Positions 15,436 to 24,417 are shown, counted from the first letter of the stretch. The stretch: 64,000 nt of DNA from Sphingomonas radiodurans (GCF_020866845.1 NZ_CP086594.1:3066001-3130000); one strand, 5' to 3'. Made by a program: numbers and translations. The notes: generated by a model from the letters alone, not told the origin.

Positions 15436-16781
15436 CCGCGCTCGTCTGGCTCCGCCAGGATCTCCGCCTCGAAGATCAGCCCGCACTTGTAGCCGCAGCA
15501 GCAGCCGGGGCGGTGATCCCGGTTTATGTCCTCGACGACGAGGCGCCCGGCGATTGGCGCATCGGCAGCGCGCAACGCTGGTGGCTGCATCACAGCCTCG
15601 CCGCACTCGATAAGTCGCTGCGCAAACACGGCAGCCGGCTCATCCTGCGCCGTGGCCCCGTCGTCGCGGCGCTGCGCACGATCGTTGACGAGACCGGCGC
15701 CGACGCAATCCACGCCATCCGCCATTACGAACCCTGGTGGCGCGCTGCGGAGGACGAACTCGGCGACCGCCTGACGTTGCACGACGGCAATCACTTGCGG
15801 CCGATGCGCGAGATCACAACCGGCGCCGGCGCGCCCTTCAAGGTGTTCTCGTCATTTTGGAAAGCGCTGTCCGCCACGCTCCCGCCCGAAGAACCGCTTG
15901 CCGCGCCGAGGGAGATCCCAGCACCCGAGAAGTGGCCCGCGAGCGACAAGCTCGACGATTGGCACTTGCTGCCGACGAAGCCGAACTGGGCCGGCGGCTT
16001 CGACATCTGGACTCCCGGCGAGGCCGGCGTCGCCGCTGCTCTCGAAGCGTTCGCCGACGTCGGCGCCGATTACGAGCATCAGCGCAACATGCCGTCGGTG
16101 GAGGGCACCTCGCGTTTCTCCCCGCATCTCCACCACGGCGAAGTGTCGCCGCGCCAGGTCTGGCATGCGCTCAGCGAGCGCGGCGTGCGCGATGCTGCGT
16201 TTGACCGTGAACTCGCCTGGCGCGACTTTACCTCCGGTGTCGTTCTGGCGATGCCGCGCTACGCCGACGAAAATGGCCGCCCGCGCTTCGATCGCTTGCC
16301 ATGGCGCCGCGCGCCGGACGACCTGGAGGCATGGCAGCGTGGCCGCACCGGCTATCCGATCGTCGATGCCGGAATGCGGCAGCTCTGGGCGACCGGCTGG
16401 ATGCACAACCGCGTTCGGATGATCGCCGCAAGCTTCCTCGTAAAGCATTTGCTGATCGACTGGCGCGAAGGCGAGCGGTGGTTCTGGGATACGCTGGTCG
16501 ACGCCGATTACGGCAACAACAGTGTCAACTGGCAGTGGATCTCCGGCACCGGGGTCGATTCGAACATGTTCGGCCGCATCATGGCCCCGCTCGTCCAGTC
16601 CGAGAAGTTCGCCGCCGCCGACTATATCCGCCAGTGGGTGCCCGAGCTGCGCAAGCTGTCGGACGAAGCGATCCACGATCCCGAGACGGCCGGCTGTCGC
16701 CCTGCTTCCTATCCCCCGAAGATCATTGGTCATCGCGAGGCCCGTGAGCGCGCGCTCGCCGCCGGCCGCGAGGTGCGCTGA
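15432..16781 (+). CDS. phrB: Deoxyribodipyrimidine photolyase
   Basis: A 449-residue light-dependent DNA repair enzyme that splits cyclobutane pyrimidine dimers using FADH- and an antenna. The N-terminal Rossmann domain begins LVWLRQDLRLEDQPAL. The FAD domain carries GTSRFSPHLHHGEVSPRQ, GYPIVDAGMRQLWATGWMHNRVRM and the closing DYGNNSVNWQWISGTGVDSN, all diagnostic of class I CPD photolyases. It is followed 42 nt later by a cyclopropane fatty acid synthase, the same pairing seen in photo-oxidative-stress regulons of other alphaproteobacteria. Confidence 0.96.
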   Translation: MTALVWLRQDLRLEDQPALVAAAAAGAVIPVYVLDDEAPGDWRIGSAQRWWLHHSLAALDKSLRKHGSRLILRRGPVVAALRTIVDETGADAIHAIRHYEPWWRAAEDELGDRLTLHDGNHLRPMREITTGAGAPFKVFSSFWKALSATLPPEEPLAAPREIPAPEKWPASDKLDDWHLLPTKPNWAGGFDIWTPGEAGVAAALEAFADVGADYEHQRNMPSVEGTSRFSPHLHHGEVSPRQVWHALSERGVRDAAFDRELAWRDFTSGVVLAMPRYADENGRPRFDRLPWRRAPDDLEAWQRGRTGYPIVDAGMRQLWATGWMHNRVRMIAASFLVKHLLIDWREGERWFWDTLVDADYGNNSVNWQWISGTGVDSNMFGRIMAPLVQSEKFAAADYIRQWVPELRKLSDEAIHDPETAGCRPASYPPKIIGHREARERALAAGREVR

Positions 16782-16823
16782 CCCTCTTTCGCCAGACGCG
16801 TCGCAAGTGCATGAGCGCGATCG

Positions 16824-18041
16824 ATGCATGGCATGGTCGAACATCCGGCGCCGGGAGGAAGATGGGCACGCCGCGTCGCCCCGCTGTACCATCGCATCCT
16901 CGATCGGATCGATGCCGGCCTCGAAGAAGGCGCGATCGAGGCAGCAGTGCCGGACGGCACCCGCCGACTAATCGGCGGTCGTCGCGACGGGCCCTTGGCG
17001 ATCGTAACAATCGTCCGCTGGCGCGCACTGCGGCGGCTGATCACCGGCGGTTCGATCGGCTGGTACGAAGCATGGGCCGCCGGCGACTGGACCAGCCCCG
17101 ATCCCGTACCGATCTTCGATCTGTTCATGCGCAACCGCACGATGCTGGGCAGCATCGCCCGCGCCAAGAGCGGCGCCCGGATCGCCGCGCGCGTGCTCCA
17201 CCTGCTGCGCCGCAATGACCGCAGCAACGCCCGCCGCAACATCGCCGCGCACTATGATCTCGGCAACGACTTCTTCGAAGCCTGGCTCGATCCATCCATG
17301 ACCTATTCCAGCGCATTGTTTGCCGGCAATGAGTCGCTCGAGCGCGCACAGCGGCGCAAGATCGACGCGATCCTCGATCGGGTCGCGGTGCCACCCGGCG
17401 GAATCTTACTCGAGATTGGCTGCGGCTGGGGCTCGCTCGCCGAAGCCGCCGCACGCCGCGGCCTCAAAGTGCGCGCGATCACGCTCGCCACCGAGCAGCA
17501 GCGAGTTGTCGCTGAGCGGACGCGCGGGCTGCCGGTCGCGGTGTCGCTCACCGATTATCGCGACGTGACCGGGCAATATGACGCGGTCGCCTCGGTCGAG
17601 ATGGTCGAGTCGGTGGGCGAGCCGTTCTGGCGCGACTACCTGGCGGCGGTGGCGCGCGCGCTGAAGCCGGGTGGCCGAGCCGCGTTGCAGTTCATCAAGA
17701 TCGCCGATGATGTCTGGCCGGCCTATTCCACCAACGTCGATTTCATCCAGGCGTTCGTGTTCCCCGGCGGCATGCTGATTCACGAACCGCGCTTCCGCGC
17801 GCTCGCCGCCGAAGCCGGGCTGACATGGCAGGATCGCCACGCCTTCGGTCAGGATTATGCCCAGACGCTGCGTCTGTGGCGGGAACAGTTCGAGGCCGCC
17901 GCCGCCGCTGGACGTCTGCCGGCGCGATTTGACCGCGGCTTCGTCGAACTGTGGCGCTATTACCTGATGTATTGCGAAGGTGGGTTCCGCGGGGGCGGAA
18001 TCGATGTCGTCCAGATAACGATGAAGAGGGAGGGGTTATGA
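16824..18041 (+). CDS. cfa: Cyclopropane-fatty-acyl-phospholipid synthase
   Basis: A 405-residue SAM-dependent enzyme that adds a methylene bridge to unsaturated membrane lipid chains. Signatures are AHYDLGNDFFEAWLDPSMTYS, the SAM-binding LLEIGCGWGSLAEAAA, and FIQAFVFPGGMLIHEP. The protein is membrane-associated in function but has no helices of its own. An alternative start is ATG 16833. The stop overlaps the start of the next gene (ATGA, 18038-18041), so the two are co-translated. Confidence 0.94.
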   Translation: MHGMVEHPAPGGRWARRVAPLYHRILDRIDAGLEEGAIEAAVPDGTRRLIGGRRDGPLAIVTIVRWRALRRLITGGSIGWYEAWAAGDWTSPDPVPIFDLFMRNRTMLGSIARAKSGARIAARVLHLLRRNDRSNARRNIAAHYDLGNDFFEAWLDPSMTYSSALFAGNESLERAQRRKIDAILDRVAVPPGGILLEIGCGWGSLAEAAARRGLKVRAITLATEQQRVVAERTRGLPVAVSLTDYRDVTGQYDAVASVEMVESVGEPFWRDYLAAVARALKPGGRAALQFIKIADDVWPAYSTNVDFIQAFVFPGGMLIHEPRFRALAAEAGLTWQDRHAFGQDYAQTLRLWREQFEAAAAAGRLPARFDRGFVELWRYYLMYCEGGFRGGGIDVVQITMKREGL

Positions 18042-19249
18042 AGGGGTTCTTTTTGGGGGCGGCGTCCGCCGCGCTGTTGCTGGCCGGTTGCGCCGACATG
18101 CGGGCGAGTGGTGGTGCTCCGGCCGCGAACAGCCAGTCCAAGATGGCGGGCGTAGCCCTTACCGACGCCAACCGCGACAAGCTGCAACAGGTCGGCGCTG
18201 ATGTGCTCTTCTGGTCGCAGGAACAGCGCGATCGCAACTTCCCCAACATGGAAGCGCTGTTCCCCGGTCGTGTCGTAAGTGCCAGCCGCAAGCCGAGCCC
18301 ATTGCCCGCCGGGCTACCGCTGCCGGTACCAGCCGCTGAGATCGATGCCTTCATCGCCGCCAACAACGTCGCTGGGCTGATCGTGGTCCAGGACGGATCG
18401 GTCCGGCTGGAGCGGTATGCCCGCGGCCTGACGCGTGAGGGGCGGTGGACGAGCTTTTCGGTCGCCAAGTCGTTTACCTCAACGCTCGTCGGGGCGGCGA
18501 TCCGCGATGGCTTCATCAAGTCCGTCGACGAGCCCGTCACCAAGTACATCCCGGATCTCGCCGGCAGTGGCTATGACGGGGTCACTATCGCGCAGCTGTT
18601 GACGATGACGTCGGGCGTGAAGTGGAACGAGGATTACACCGATCCGCAATCCGACGTAGCGCGCATGTTCTCGATCCCGGTCCCGCCGGGCATGGACCCG
18701 ACAGTCGCCTACATGCGCACTTTGCCCCGTGAAACCGCGCCGGGCGCAAAATGGGTCTACAAGACCGGCGAGACGAATCTCATTGGCGTACTCGTCGGCA
18801 ATGCTGTGAAGAAGCCGCTCGCGACATATCTCAGCGAAACGGTGTGGCGGCGCTTCGGTATGGAGCGCGACGCCTTCTGGATGGTCGATGGCAGCGGCAG
18901 GGAAGTCGCTGGCTGCTGCCTGTCGGTGTCGCTACGTGACTACGCGCGGATGGGGCAGCTGGCGCTTCAGGGCGGCGCAGGGATCGTGCAGCCGGGCTGG
19001 TTCGCCGACGCGACCAAGCCGCATGCGCCAACCGAGCGCCCGGACTTCGGCTATGGTTATCAGTGGTGGACCTATCCCGAGAGCCGATTCGGCGGGCAGG
19101 GGATTTTCGGTCAAAGCATCACCGTCGATCCTGCATCGCGTACGGTGATCGCGATGGTCAGTGCATGGCCCAAAGCCACCGATTCCGCGCTGTCACGCGC
19201 GCGGCTCGCGTTTCTGGAGAAGCTGTTTGTGGCGGCGAAGGGACGGTGA
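18038..19249 (+). CDS. Serine hydrolase of the class C beta-lactamase family, lipoprotein
   Basis: A 403-residue protein with a lipoprotein signal (MKGFFLGAASAALLLAGC, acylated Cys18). The catalytic SxxK is Ser141-Val-Ala-Lys144 in FSVAKSFTSTL; the second-motif tyrosine is likely in YKTGETN. It resembles 6-aminohexanoate-dimer hydrolase/EstB-like enzymes rather than true beta-lactamases, so an ester or amide hydrolase at the membrane is the best guess. It is co-translated with cfa by a 4-nt overlap. Confidence 0.88.
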   Translation: MKGFFLGAASAALLLAGCADMRASGGAPAANSQSKMAGVALTDANRDKLQQVGADVLFWSQEQRDRNFPNMEALFPGRVVSASRKPSPLPAGLPLPVPAAEIDAFIAANNVAGLIVVQDGSVRLERYARGLTREGRWTSFSVAKSFTSTLVGAAIRDGFIKSVDEPVTKYIPDLAGSGYDGVTIAQLLTMTSGVKWNEDYTDPQSDVARMFSIPVPPGMDPTVAYMRTLPRETAPGAKWVYKTGETNLIGVLVGNAVKKPLATYLSETVWRRFGMERDAFWMVDGSGREVAGCCLSVSLRDYARMGQLALQGGAGIVQPGWFADATKPHAPTERPDFGYGYQWWTYPESRFGGQGIFGQSITVDPASRTVIAMVSAWPKATDSALSRARLAFLEKLFVAAKGR

Positions 19250-19264
19250 ATCTTAGACGGGGCG

Positions 19265-19993
19265 TCAGCGCTCGACGCGCTCAAAATGCCCCGTCTCGAA
19301 GCCGGAGATGGCCAGCGCGGTGATCCGGTCTGCTATAACCTCGGGCGGCTTCACCGAGGCAGGATCCTCGCCGGGATAGGCGCGAGCGCGCATCTTGGTG
19401 CGCGTCGCACCCGGATCTAGGATCATTGTGCGAATGGAGCTGATCTCACCCACTTCGTCGCCATAAGCCCCCAGCAACGTCTCGAAAGCCGCCTTGGAAG
19501 CCCCGTAAGCCCCCCAATAAGCCCTAGGATGCCGCCCGACCGAGGAGGTGACGCCTATGACCTTACCCGCCGCCGACCGCCGCAGCATTGGGTCGAAGGC
19601 CTGGATCAGCGCCGCTTGCGCAGACACGTTGAGCGTCAAGACGGCCGCAAGTTCCTTCGCATCGATCGCCGGAACCGCCGCCAGAGTGCCGAGCGTTCCA
19701 GCATTAAGCACTAAGATATCAAGCGCTTGCCACCGCCCGCCGATTGCGGCGCCCAAACGTGCAATGGCGTCATTCTCGGTCAGGTCGAGCGGAGCGATCG
19801 TCGCGGAGCCGCCGGCATCAAAGATCGTCTGCTCGACCTCTTCCAGCGCCTTGGCGGTGCGCGCAGTGACGATGACGTGCGCACCCTGCGATCCCAAAGC
19901 GATCGCGGTCGCGGCGCCGATCCCGCGGCTCGCGCCCGTGACGAGGGCGAGCTGATTTTCCAAAGGCTTAGTCACGATCGTCATCCTGGACAT
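19265..19993 (-). CDS. SDR-family NAD(P)-dependent oxidoreductase
   Basis: A 242-residue short-chain dehydrogenase. The cofactor loop TGASRGIGAATA, the structural VLNAGTLG and the catalytic Tyr/Lys in YGASKAAFE are all present, with the catalytic Ser in TSSVGRHPRAY. The substrate is unknown. The start is ATG 19993 or ATG 19984; neither has a clear ribosome site, consistent with translation coupled to purF, which ends 22 nt upstream on the same strand. Confidence 0.92.
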   Translation of the reverse strand: MSRMTIVTKPLENQLALVTGASRGIGAATAIALGSQGAHVIVTARTAKALEEVEQTIFDAGGSATIAPLDLTENDAIARLGAAIGGRWQALDILVLNAGTLGTLAAVPAIDAKELAAVLTLNVSAQAALIQAFDPMLRRSAAGKVIGVTSSVGRHPRAYWGAYGASKAAFETLLGAYGDEVGEISSIRTMILDPGATRTKMRARAYPGEDPASVKPPEVIADRITALAISGFETGHFERVER

Positions 19994-20015
19994 GTTGCGG
20001 CAGAAGTGGCCGCGG

Positions 20016-21473
20016 TTACGCTACCCGCTCTTCCAGCATGGCGAATTGATCGACCTCCGCGGAATCATCGTGATCGGTCAGCGTGGTAGGATAGTCGCCC
20101 GTAAAGCACGCGTCGCAATGACCCGGACGGATATCGGCACGCTTCGCTTGTCCAAGCGCCTTGTAGAGCCCGTCGATGCTGACGAACGACAGGCTGTCGG
20201 CATGGATGAAGTCGGTCATCGCGCCCAGATTGTGCGTCGCGGCCAGTAGCTTAGCGCGCTCGGGCGTGTCGACGCCGTAGAAGCAGCTGTGTTTGGTGGG
20301 GGGGCTGGCGATTCGCATATGAACCTCCGCCGCGCCGGCCTCGCGCATCATTTGCACGATCTTGAGGCTGGTCGTGCCGCGGACGATCGAATCGTCGACC
20401 AGGATGACGCGCTTGCCCTTGATCAGCGCGCGATTGGCGTTGTGCTTCAGCTTCACGCCGAGGTGGCGGACCTTGTCGCCGGGTTGGATAAAGGTGCGGC
20501 CGACATAGTGCGAGCGGATGATGCCTAGCTCGAACGGGATCCCGCTTTCCTGGGCATAACCGATCGCTGCGGGCACGCCCGAATCGGGCACCGGGATGAC
20601 TAGATCGGCATCGACCGGCGATTCGAGTGCCAGTTGCTGGCCGATCGCCTTGCGCACCGAATAGACCGACTGATCGTCGACGATCGAATCGGGTCGAGAA
20701 AAATAGACCCATTCAAAGATACATGGCCGCGGCGCGATGGGTGTGAACGGGCGGATCGAGCGGATCTCGGTACCTTGTACGATCACCAGTTCGCCCGGTT
20801 CGACCGAGCGCTCGAACTCGGCGCCGACGACGTCGAGCGCGACGGTTTCACTGGCGAAGATCACTGCATCGCCGAGCCTGCCCATCACGAGCGGGCGGAT
20901 GCCGAGCGGATCGCGGCAGGCGATCATGCCCTCCGGCGTCATCACTATCAGCGCATAGGCGCCTTCTACTTGCTTCAGCGCATCGATGAAGCGATCAAGC
21001 AACGTGCGGTAGTTCGACGTGGCGACGAGGTGGATGATCGTCTCGGTATCGCTAGTCGACTGAAAGATCGAGCCGCGGCGGATCAGCTCGCGGCGGACCT
21101 TCATGGCATTGGAAATATTGCCATTATGCGCGATCGCGAAGCCGCCGCTCGCCAGTTCGGCATACAGTGGCTGGACATTGCGCAGCGCGGTCTCGCCGGT
21201 CGTGGAATAGCGGACGTGGCCGCAGGCGACTTCGCCGGGCAGGCCGCCAATGACCGCCTCGCTATCAAAGTTGCCGGCGACGTGGCCCATCGCCTTGCGC
21301 GTGTGGAAATCATGGCCGTCAAAGCTAGTGATTCCAGCGGCTTCCTGACCGCGGTGCTGCAGCGCGTGGAGGCCGAGCGCGACGAGCGCAGCAGCCCCCT
21401 CGGAGCCGGAAACTCCGAAGATGCCGCACTCCTCGTGCAGATGATCGTCGTCGAACGGATTGGTTGTCAGCAT
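20016..21473 (-). CDS. purF: Amidophosphoribosyltransferase
   Basis: A 485-residue enzyme that makes phosphoribosylamine from PRPP and glutamine, the first step of purine synthesis. A short propeptide (MLTTNPFDDDHLHEE) precedes the nucleophile Cys16 of CGIFGVSG, exposed after self-cleavage. The PRPP loop is VILVDDSIVRGTTSLKIV. The four other residues that ligate an FeS cluster in the Bacillus-type enzyme include Cys in SPPTKHSCFYG. I chose ATG 21473 because the propeptide length matches; the longer frame adds 60 unconserved residues. Confidence 0.96.
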   Translation of the reverse strand: MLTTNPFDDDHLHEECGIFGVSGSEGAAALVALGLHALQHRGQEAAGITSFDGHDFHTRKAMGHVAGNFDSEAVIGGLPGEVACGHVRYSTTGETALRNVQPLYAELASGGFAIAHNGNISNAMKVRRELIRRGSIFQSTSDTETIIHLVATSNYRTLLDRFIDALKQVEGAYALIVMTPEGMIACRDPLGIRPLVMGRLGDAVIFASETVALDVVGAEFERSVEPGELVIVQGTEIRSIRPFTPIAPRPCIFEWVYFSRPDSIVDDQSVYSVRKAIGQQLALESPVDADLVIPVPDSGVPAAIGYAQESGIPFELGIIRSHYVGRTFIQPGDKVRHLGVKLKHNANRALIKGKRVILVDDSIVRGTTSLKIVQMMREAGAAEVHMRIASPPTKHSCFYGVDTPERAKLLAATHNLGAMTDFIHADSLSFVSIDGLYKALGQAKRADIRPGHCDACFTGDYPTTLTDHDDSAEVDQFAMLEERVA

Positions 21474-21501
21474 AGCGTCGGGGCCCGCATCGTGCGCCGT
21501 C

Positions 21502-21529
21502 GATATAGCGGCTGTCGCTGAATTGTCAT
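21502..21529 (-). promoter_or_regulatory. Candidate purF promoter
   Basis: On the minus strand ATGACA (21524-21529) is separated by 16 nt from TATATC (21502-21507), placing a transcript start about 22 nt before the purF ATG. Confidence 0.4.
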
Positions 21530-21601
21530 GGGGTGGTTTTGGAAAGTGGCGGCTTTGCGGGGGAAAACCGGGGATTAAATTGAACATGCGACTCTGAAAA
21601 A

Positions 21602-22513
21602 CTACCGTGCGCGTGCGGTTCTCGGGGCGCCAAGGGGATTGTTCGCCGTACACTGCAACACGCGGCCCGACGCGAGCGTGGACGCCGCGGTCTGGTGATT
21701 GTCGGGATAGAAATAATGGTCGGCGATCATGCTGCCGGCGATGCCACCGACCAGACCGACCGCGATGATGATCCAGCCGGGGGGTGTCGCGACCAAAAGG
21801 CCAGCGCCGACCATCACCAGCCCCGCCGCGACTTCCGCGCCGATGATGCCGCCGGCGATTCCCACGGCGTGGCGTTGCGCGACCGCGCCGCGCTGATTCG
21901 CCGGCGCGCGCCAGATGTCGTGCGCGGTCACGCCGAGCCCAGCGACGGCAAGCACCCCCCCGCCGCCACGCAGGATGCGCGCACCGCGCGCGACCGATGC
22001 GTTGAAGCCGGGGTTCGAGCGAGTCGCGGAACCGATGATGTAGTTGTTGGCGGCGACGCCGGTGCGGCCGGCGCGGGCGTTGCGGGTCAACAGATTATCG
22101 TAGGTGCGGCCGCCCCAGCCGTAGACCCGCCAATCGCGCAGCTCGAGCCCGAGCCCAGTGACTGGCGTGGGGATACGCCAGATCCTCGCTGTCCGCGTGC
22201 GCTCTGCTGAACCCCAGCGCGCGAGCGTCTCCAATTGCGCGGGCGTCGCTCCGGTGCCGAGCGCCTGGCGACGCTGTAGGATCTGCCGCTCGACGCCTTC
22301 GAGGTTGCGCTTGTAGCCATTGCGTAGCGGTTCGAGGACGCTGCCATAGGCCACGCCGCCGACGGTGCCGTTGCCGATGCTGTTGAGCAGCGCATAAGCC
22401 TCCTCTCGAGTCGAGGCAGGCACGCGCATTCGGACCGGGCGGGTGCCGGGGGACAGCAGCACGTCGATCTCGACGGTCCGGATGCTTTGCGTCAGTGGCG
22501 GTGCGCTGGCCAT
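21602..22513 (-). CDS. Unrecognised protein with C-terminal glycine-zipper membrane segments
   Basis: A 303-residue protein that I do not recognise. Residues 1-180 are soluble and basic, with AELETLARW-type helices and a Gly/Arg-rich stretch (YGWGGRTYDNLLTRNARAG). The rest holds a short hydrophobic helix (183-198) and a long glycine-rich hydrophobic region (about 215-262: GIAGGIIGAEVAAGL, LLVATPPGWIIIAVGLVGG). It ends in a polar tail with a single cysteine (LQCTANNP). A glycine-zipper hairpin at the C-terminal end is common in membrane-inserting effectors, but no toxin or secretion motif is evident. It starts one base after the stop of the upstream gene, so the two are an operon. Confidence 0.6.
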   Translation of the reverse strand: MASAPPLTQSIRTVEIDVLLSPGTRPVRMRVPASTREEAYALLNSIGNGTVGGVAYGSVLEPLRNGYKRNLEGVERQILQRRQALGTGATPAQLETLARWGSAERTRTARIWRIPTPVTGLGLELRDWRVYGWGGRTYDNLLTRNARAGRTGVAANNYIIGSATRSNPGFNASVARGARILRGGGGVLAVAGLGVTAHDIWRAPANQRGAVAQRHAVGIAGGIIGAEVAAGLVMVGAGLLVATPPGWIIIAVGLVGGIAGSMIADHYFYPDNHQTAASTLASGRVLQCTANNPLGAPRTARAR

Positions 22514-22514
22514 G

Positions 22515-22937
22515 TCAGTCGATCCGGGGAAAATCGTCGATGTGCGCGACTGTCTCGCGAACTGCCGTGCGCGTCAATTCGGCATAGGCCGCCGGGGTGA
22601 CGATCGCGACGCCATCGCGCGTGCCGCGAAAGGCGGTGGGCCGCGACATTAGCCAGAGGATCGCCTTGTCGCCGATGGGTGCGGCGAGCCGCTGATCGCG
22701 CAGAAGTACATCGAGCATCGGGCAATCGGCGCGTGCGGCGACGACCTGATCGGGGCCAGTGATCGCCCACCAGCCTTCGTCGGCAGGGCCGTACGCTTCG
22801 CCGATCCGGACGAAGTCGATCGCGCGGGCGGCGGCGAGGTCTATATCGATCGCGGCTGCGGCGGGCCGGGCAAGGCGCAGGACGCCAGCGGCGGGCGTGC
22901 TTGCCTCCGCCAGCTTCTGCGTGCCGAACAAGCCCAT
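22515..22937 (-). CDS. Unrecognised 140-residue protein, partner of the downstream membrane protein
   Basis: A soluble alpha/beta protein starting at [10 protein letters not shown]. It contains [21 protein letters not shown], a Trp-rich patch ([12 protein letters not shown]) and ends with [12 protein letters not shown]. No domain is recognised. Its stop is one base from the start of the 303-residue membrane protein, so they are translated together and probably act together, for instance as chaperone or regulator and client. ATG 22937 is the only start that avoids a low-quality upstream stretch. Confidence 0.6.
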   Translation of the reverse strand: MGLFGTQKLAEASTPAAGVLRLARPAAAAIDIDLAAARAIDFVRIGEAYGPADEGWWAITGPDQVVAARADCPMLDVLLRDQRLAAPIGDKAILWLMSRPTAFRGTRDGVAIVTPAAYAELTRTAVRETVAHIDDFPRID

Positions 22938-23027
22938 CGCGCGCCCCTTCCGCGGCCATTCATGCCACAGTGCGCCGCCGATTGCTTGCGCCGATCTTGC
23001 GGTTGTAGGGCTCTCGCATAAGCCCGT

Positions 23028-23054
23028 GTCACCCCGGCTCAAGGCCGGGGTGAC
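23028..23054. repeat. GTCACCCC...GGGGTGAC hairpin repeat
   Basis: Perfect 11-bp arms (GTCACCCCGGC and GCCGGGGTGAC) around TCAAG, between divergent genes. It belongs to the dispersed hairpin family. Confidence 0.75.
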
Positions 23055-23112
23055 GAGGTTTGTGGGATGCCGCGTGAATTATGCGATTGAGCGGGGGCTG
23101 TTGGGAGTGAGT

Positions 23113-23475
23113 ATGACCGATCCGCGCGAAAGTGGCCTCGTCCTCGATCCCAGATATGATGCCGCGGGGCTGGTGACTGCTGTCGTCACAGATGGCGGCT
23201 CCGGCGAGGTGCTGATGGTGGCGCATATGAATGCCGAGGCGCTGGCGGCGACACGCGCGACGGGGAAGGCGACCTTCTGGTCGCGCAGCCGCGGCGCGCT
23301 TTGGGTGAAGGGCGAGACTTCGGGCAATGTGCTTCACGTCCGCGAGCTGCGGATCGACTGCGATCAGGACGCGGTGTGGGTGATCGCGACGCCGGATGGG
23401 CCAGCCTGCCACACCGGCGCGCGATCGTGTTTCTACCGCCGTATCGTCGCGGACGGGTTGGAGGCGGTGGATTGA
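23113..23475 (+). CDS. hisI: Phosphoribosyl-AMP cyclohydrolase
   Basis: A 120-residue zinc enzyme that opens the purine ring of PR-AMP in the third step of histidine synthesis. The signatures are complete: [27 protein letters not shown] and [11 protein letters not shown], whose cysteines and the aspartates bind zinc and magnesium. ATG 23113 has GGAG eight bases upstream. It is not fused to HisE, unlike in enterobacteria. Its stop overlaps the next gene (TTGA). Confidence 0.96.
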   Translation: MTDPRESGLVLDPRYDAAGLVTAVVTDGGSGEVLMVAHMNAEALAATRATGKATFWSRSRGALWVKGETSGNVLHVRELRIDCDQDAVWVIATPDGPACHTGARSCFYRRIVADGLEAVD

Positions 23476-23972
23476 TCCTTCGCCTCGCCGCTTCACTGCT
23501 GCTGGTGCTTGGCGCTTGCGATCAAACGCCAAGCGGCGCGCCCGCGCCGGTTGCGACGGGCGCAGGCGCATCGCTGGAGCGTGCCGCGGTGGAAGCGGGG
23601 ATCGTGGCGGATCCCAAGGCGATCGATCCCGTCGGTGCCTATGCCTCGGACACCGATCGCCTGTGCCTGACCGCGAATGAAGACGCCTATCGGATCGGCG
23701 CCAGCATCGATTATGGCGAAGGGCAGGGCTGCCTTGCGCGCGGTACAGCCAAAGGTCGCGAGACGCTGCGGATCGACTTCGGCGCGGACTGTCAGTTCGA
23801 TGCTTCGTTCGAAGGCGAGCGGGTCACCTTTCCGGCGATTGTGCCGACAGCATGCGAGCGGCGCTGCACCGGCCGCGCGTCATTTTCGGCGCTCACCGCG
23901 CAACGGCTGAGCGGTGCGGCGGCCGAAGCGCGCGCGATGCGCGGCCCTGACGGCGAGCCGCTCTGCGGTTGA
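23472..23972 (+). CDS. Small lipoprotein, unknown function
   Basis: A protein of about 166 residues beginning at a TTG that overlaps the hisI stop. Its N-terminus ([15 protein letters not shown]) is a lipoprotein signal with the acylated cysteine at residue 16. The mature part has six or more cysteines, several near the end ([12 protein letters not shown]), suggesting a disulfide-bonded periplasmic fold. No family is recognised. If the TTG start is correct it is co-translated with hisI. The operator-like site at 23969-23983 overlaps its stop. Confidence 0.65.
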   Translation: MILRLAASLLLVLGACDQTPSGAPAPVATGAGASLERAAVEAGIVADPKAIDPVGAYASDTDRLCLTANEDAYRIGASIDYGEGQGCLARGTAKGRETLRIDFGADCQFDASFEGERVTFPAIVPTACERRCTGRASFSALTAQRLSGAAAEARAMRGPDGEPLCG

Positions 23973-23983
23973 CGTTCACGTAA
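23969..23983. promoter_or_regulatory. LiuR/MerR-type operator candidate
   Basis: TTGACGTTCACGTAA resembles the LiuR-type operator (TTACGTTxACGTAA-like dyad ACGT-TC-ACGT) of MerR regulators that control branched-chain or acyl-CoA degradation. It overlaps a plausible -35 (TTGACG) and is 21 nt before the merR start at 24005. Confidence 0.5.
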
Positions 23984-24004
23984 GCGGAACCTATTTATTA
24001 GGCG

Positions 24005-24415
24005 ATGTCGGTTGCCGCAGCCTTTGACTCGATCCCGCCGCGCGAGGATCGTTCGCACTTCACCATCACCGATCTTGCGTCCGAATTCGGCGTCACGCCG
24101 CGCGCGCTGCGCTTCTACGAGGACGAGGGGCTGATCGCACCGGGACGGCGCGGGACGAGCCGGATTTATTCGCATCGCGATCGTGCGCGGCTCGCCTGGA
24201 TCCTGCGCGGCAAGCGCGTCGGCTTCAGCCTGGGCGAGATCCGCGAGATGGTCGATCTGTACGACATTGGTGACGGCCGCCACACGCAACGCGCGGTGAC
24301 GGTGGCGCGCTGCCGCGCGCGGATCGACGCGCTCGAAGCGCAGAAGCGCGACATCGATGCTGCGATCGCCGAACTCGACCAATTTCTCAGCTTACTCGAT
24401 CAATCCAAGGATTAA
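24005..24415 (+). CDS. MerR-family regulator (LiuR-like)
   Basis: A 136-residue MerR protein. The helix-turn-helix (FTITDLASEFGVTPRALRFYEDEGLIAPGRRGTSRIYSHRDRARLAWI) is followed by a coiled-coil dimer helix (RIDALEAQKRDIDAAIAELDQFLSLL). It lacks cysteines for metal sensing, so an acyl-CoA or similar ligand is more likely. It lies 2 nt upstream of an acyl-CoA dehydrogenase, the arrangement of LiuR, a repressor/activator of acyl-CoA catabolism. The operator at 23969-23983 probably gives autoregulation of this operon. Confidence 0.9.
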   Translation: MSVAAAFDSIPPREDRSHFTITDLASEFGVTPRALRFYEDEGLIAPGRRGTSRIYSHRDRARLAWILRGKRVGFSLGEIREMVDLYDIGDGRHTQRAVTVARCRARIDALEAQKRDIDAAIAELDQFLSLLDQSKD

Positions 24416-24417
24416 TC

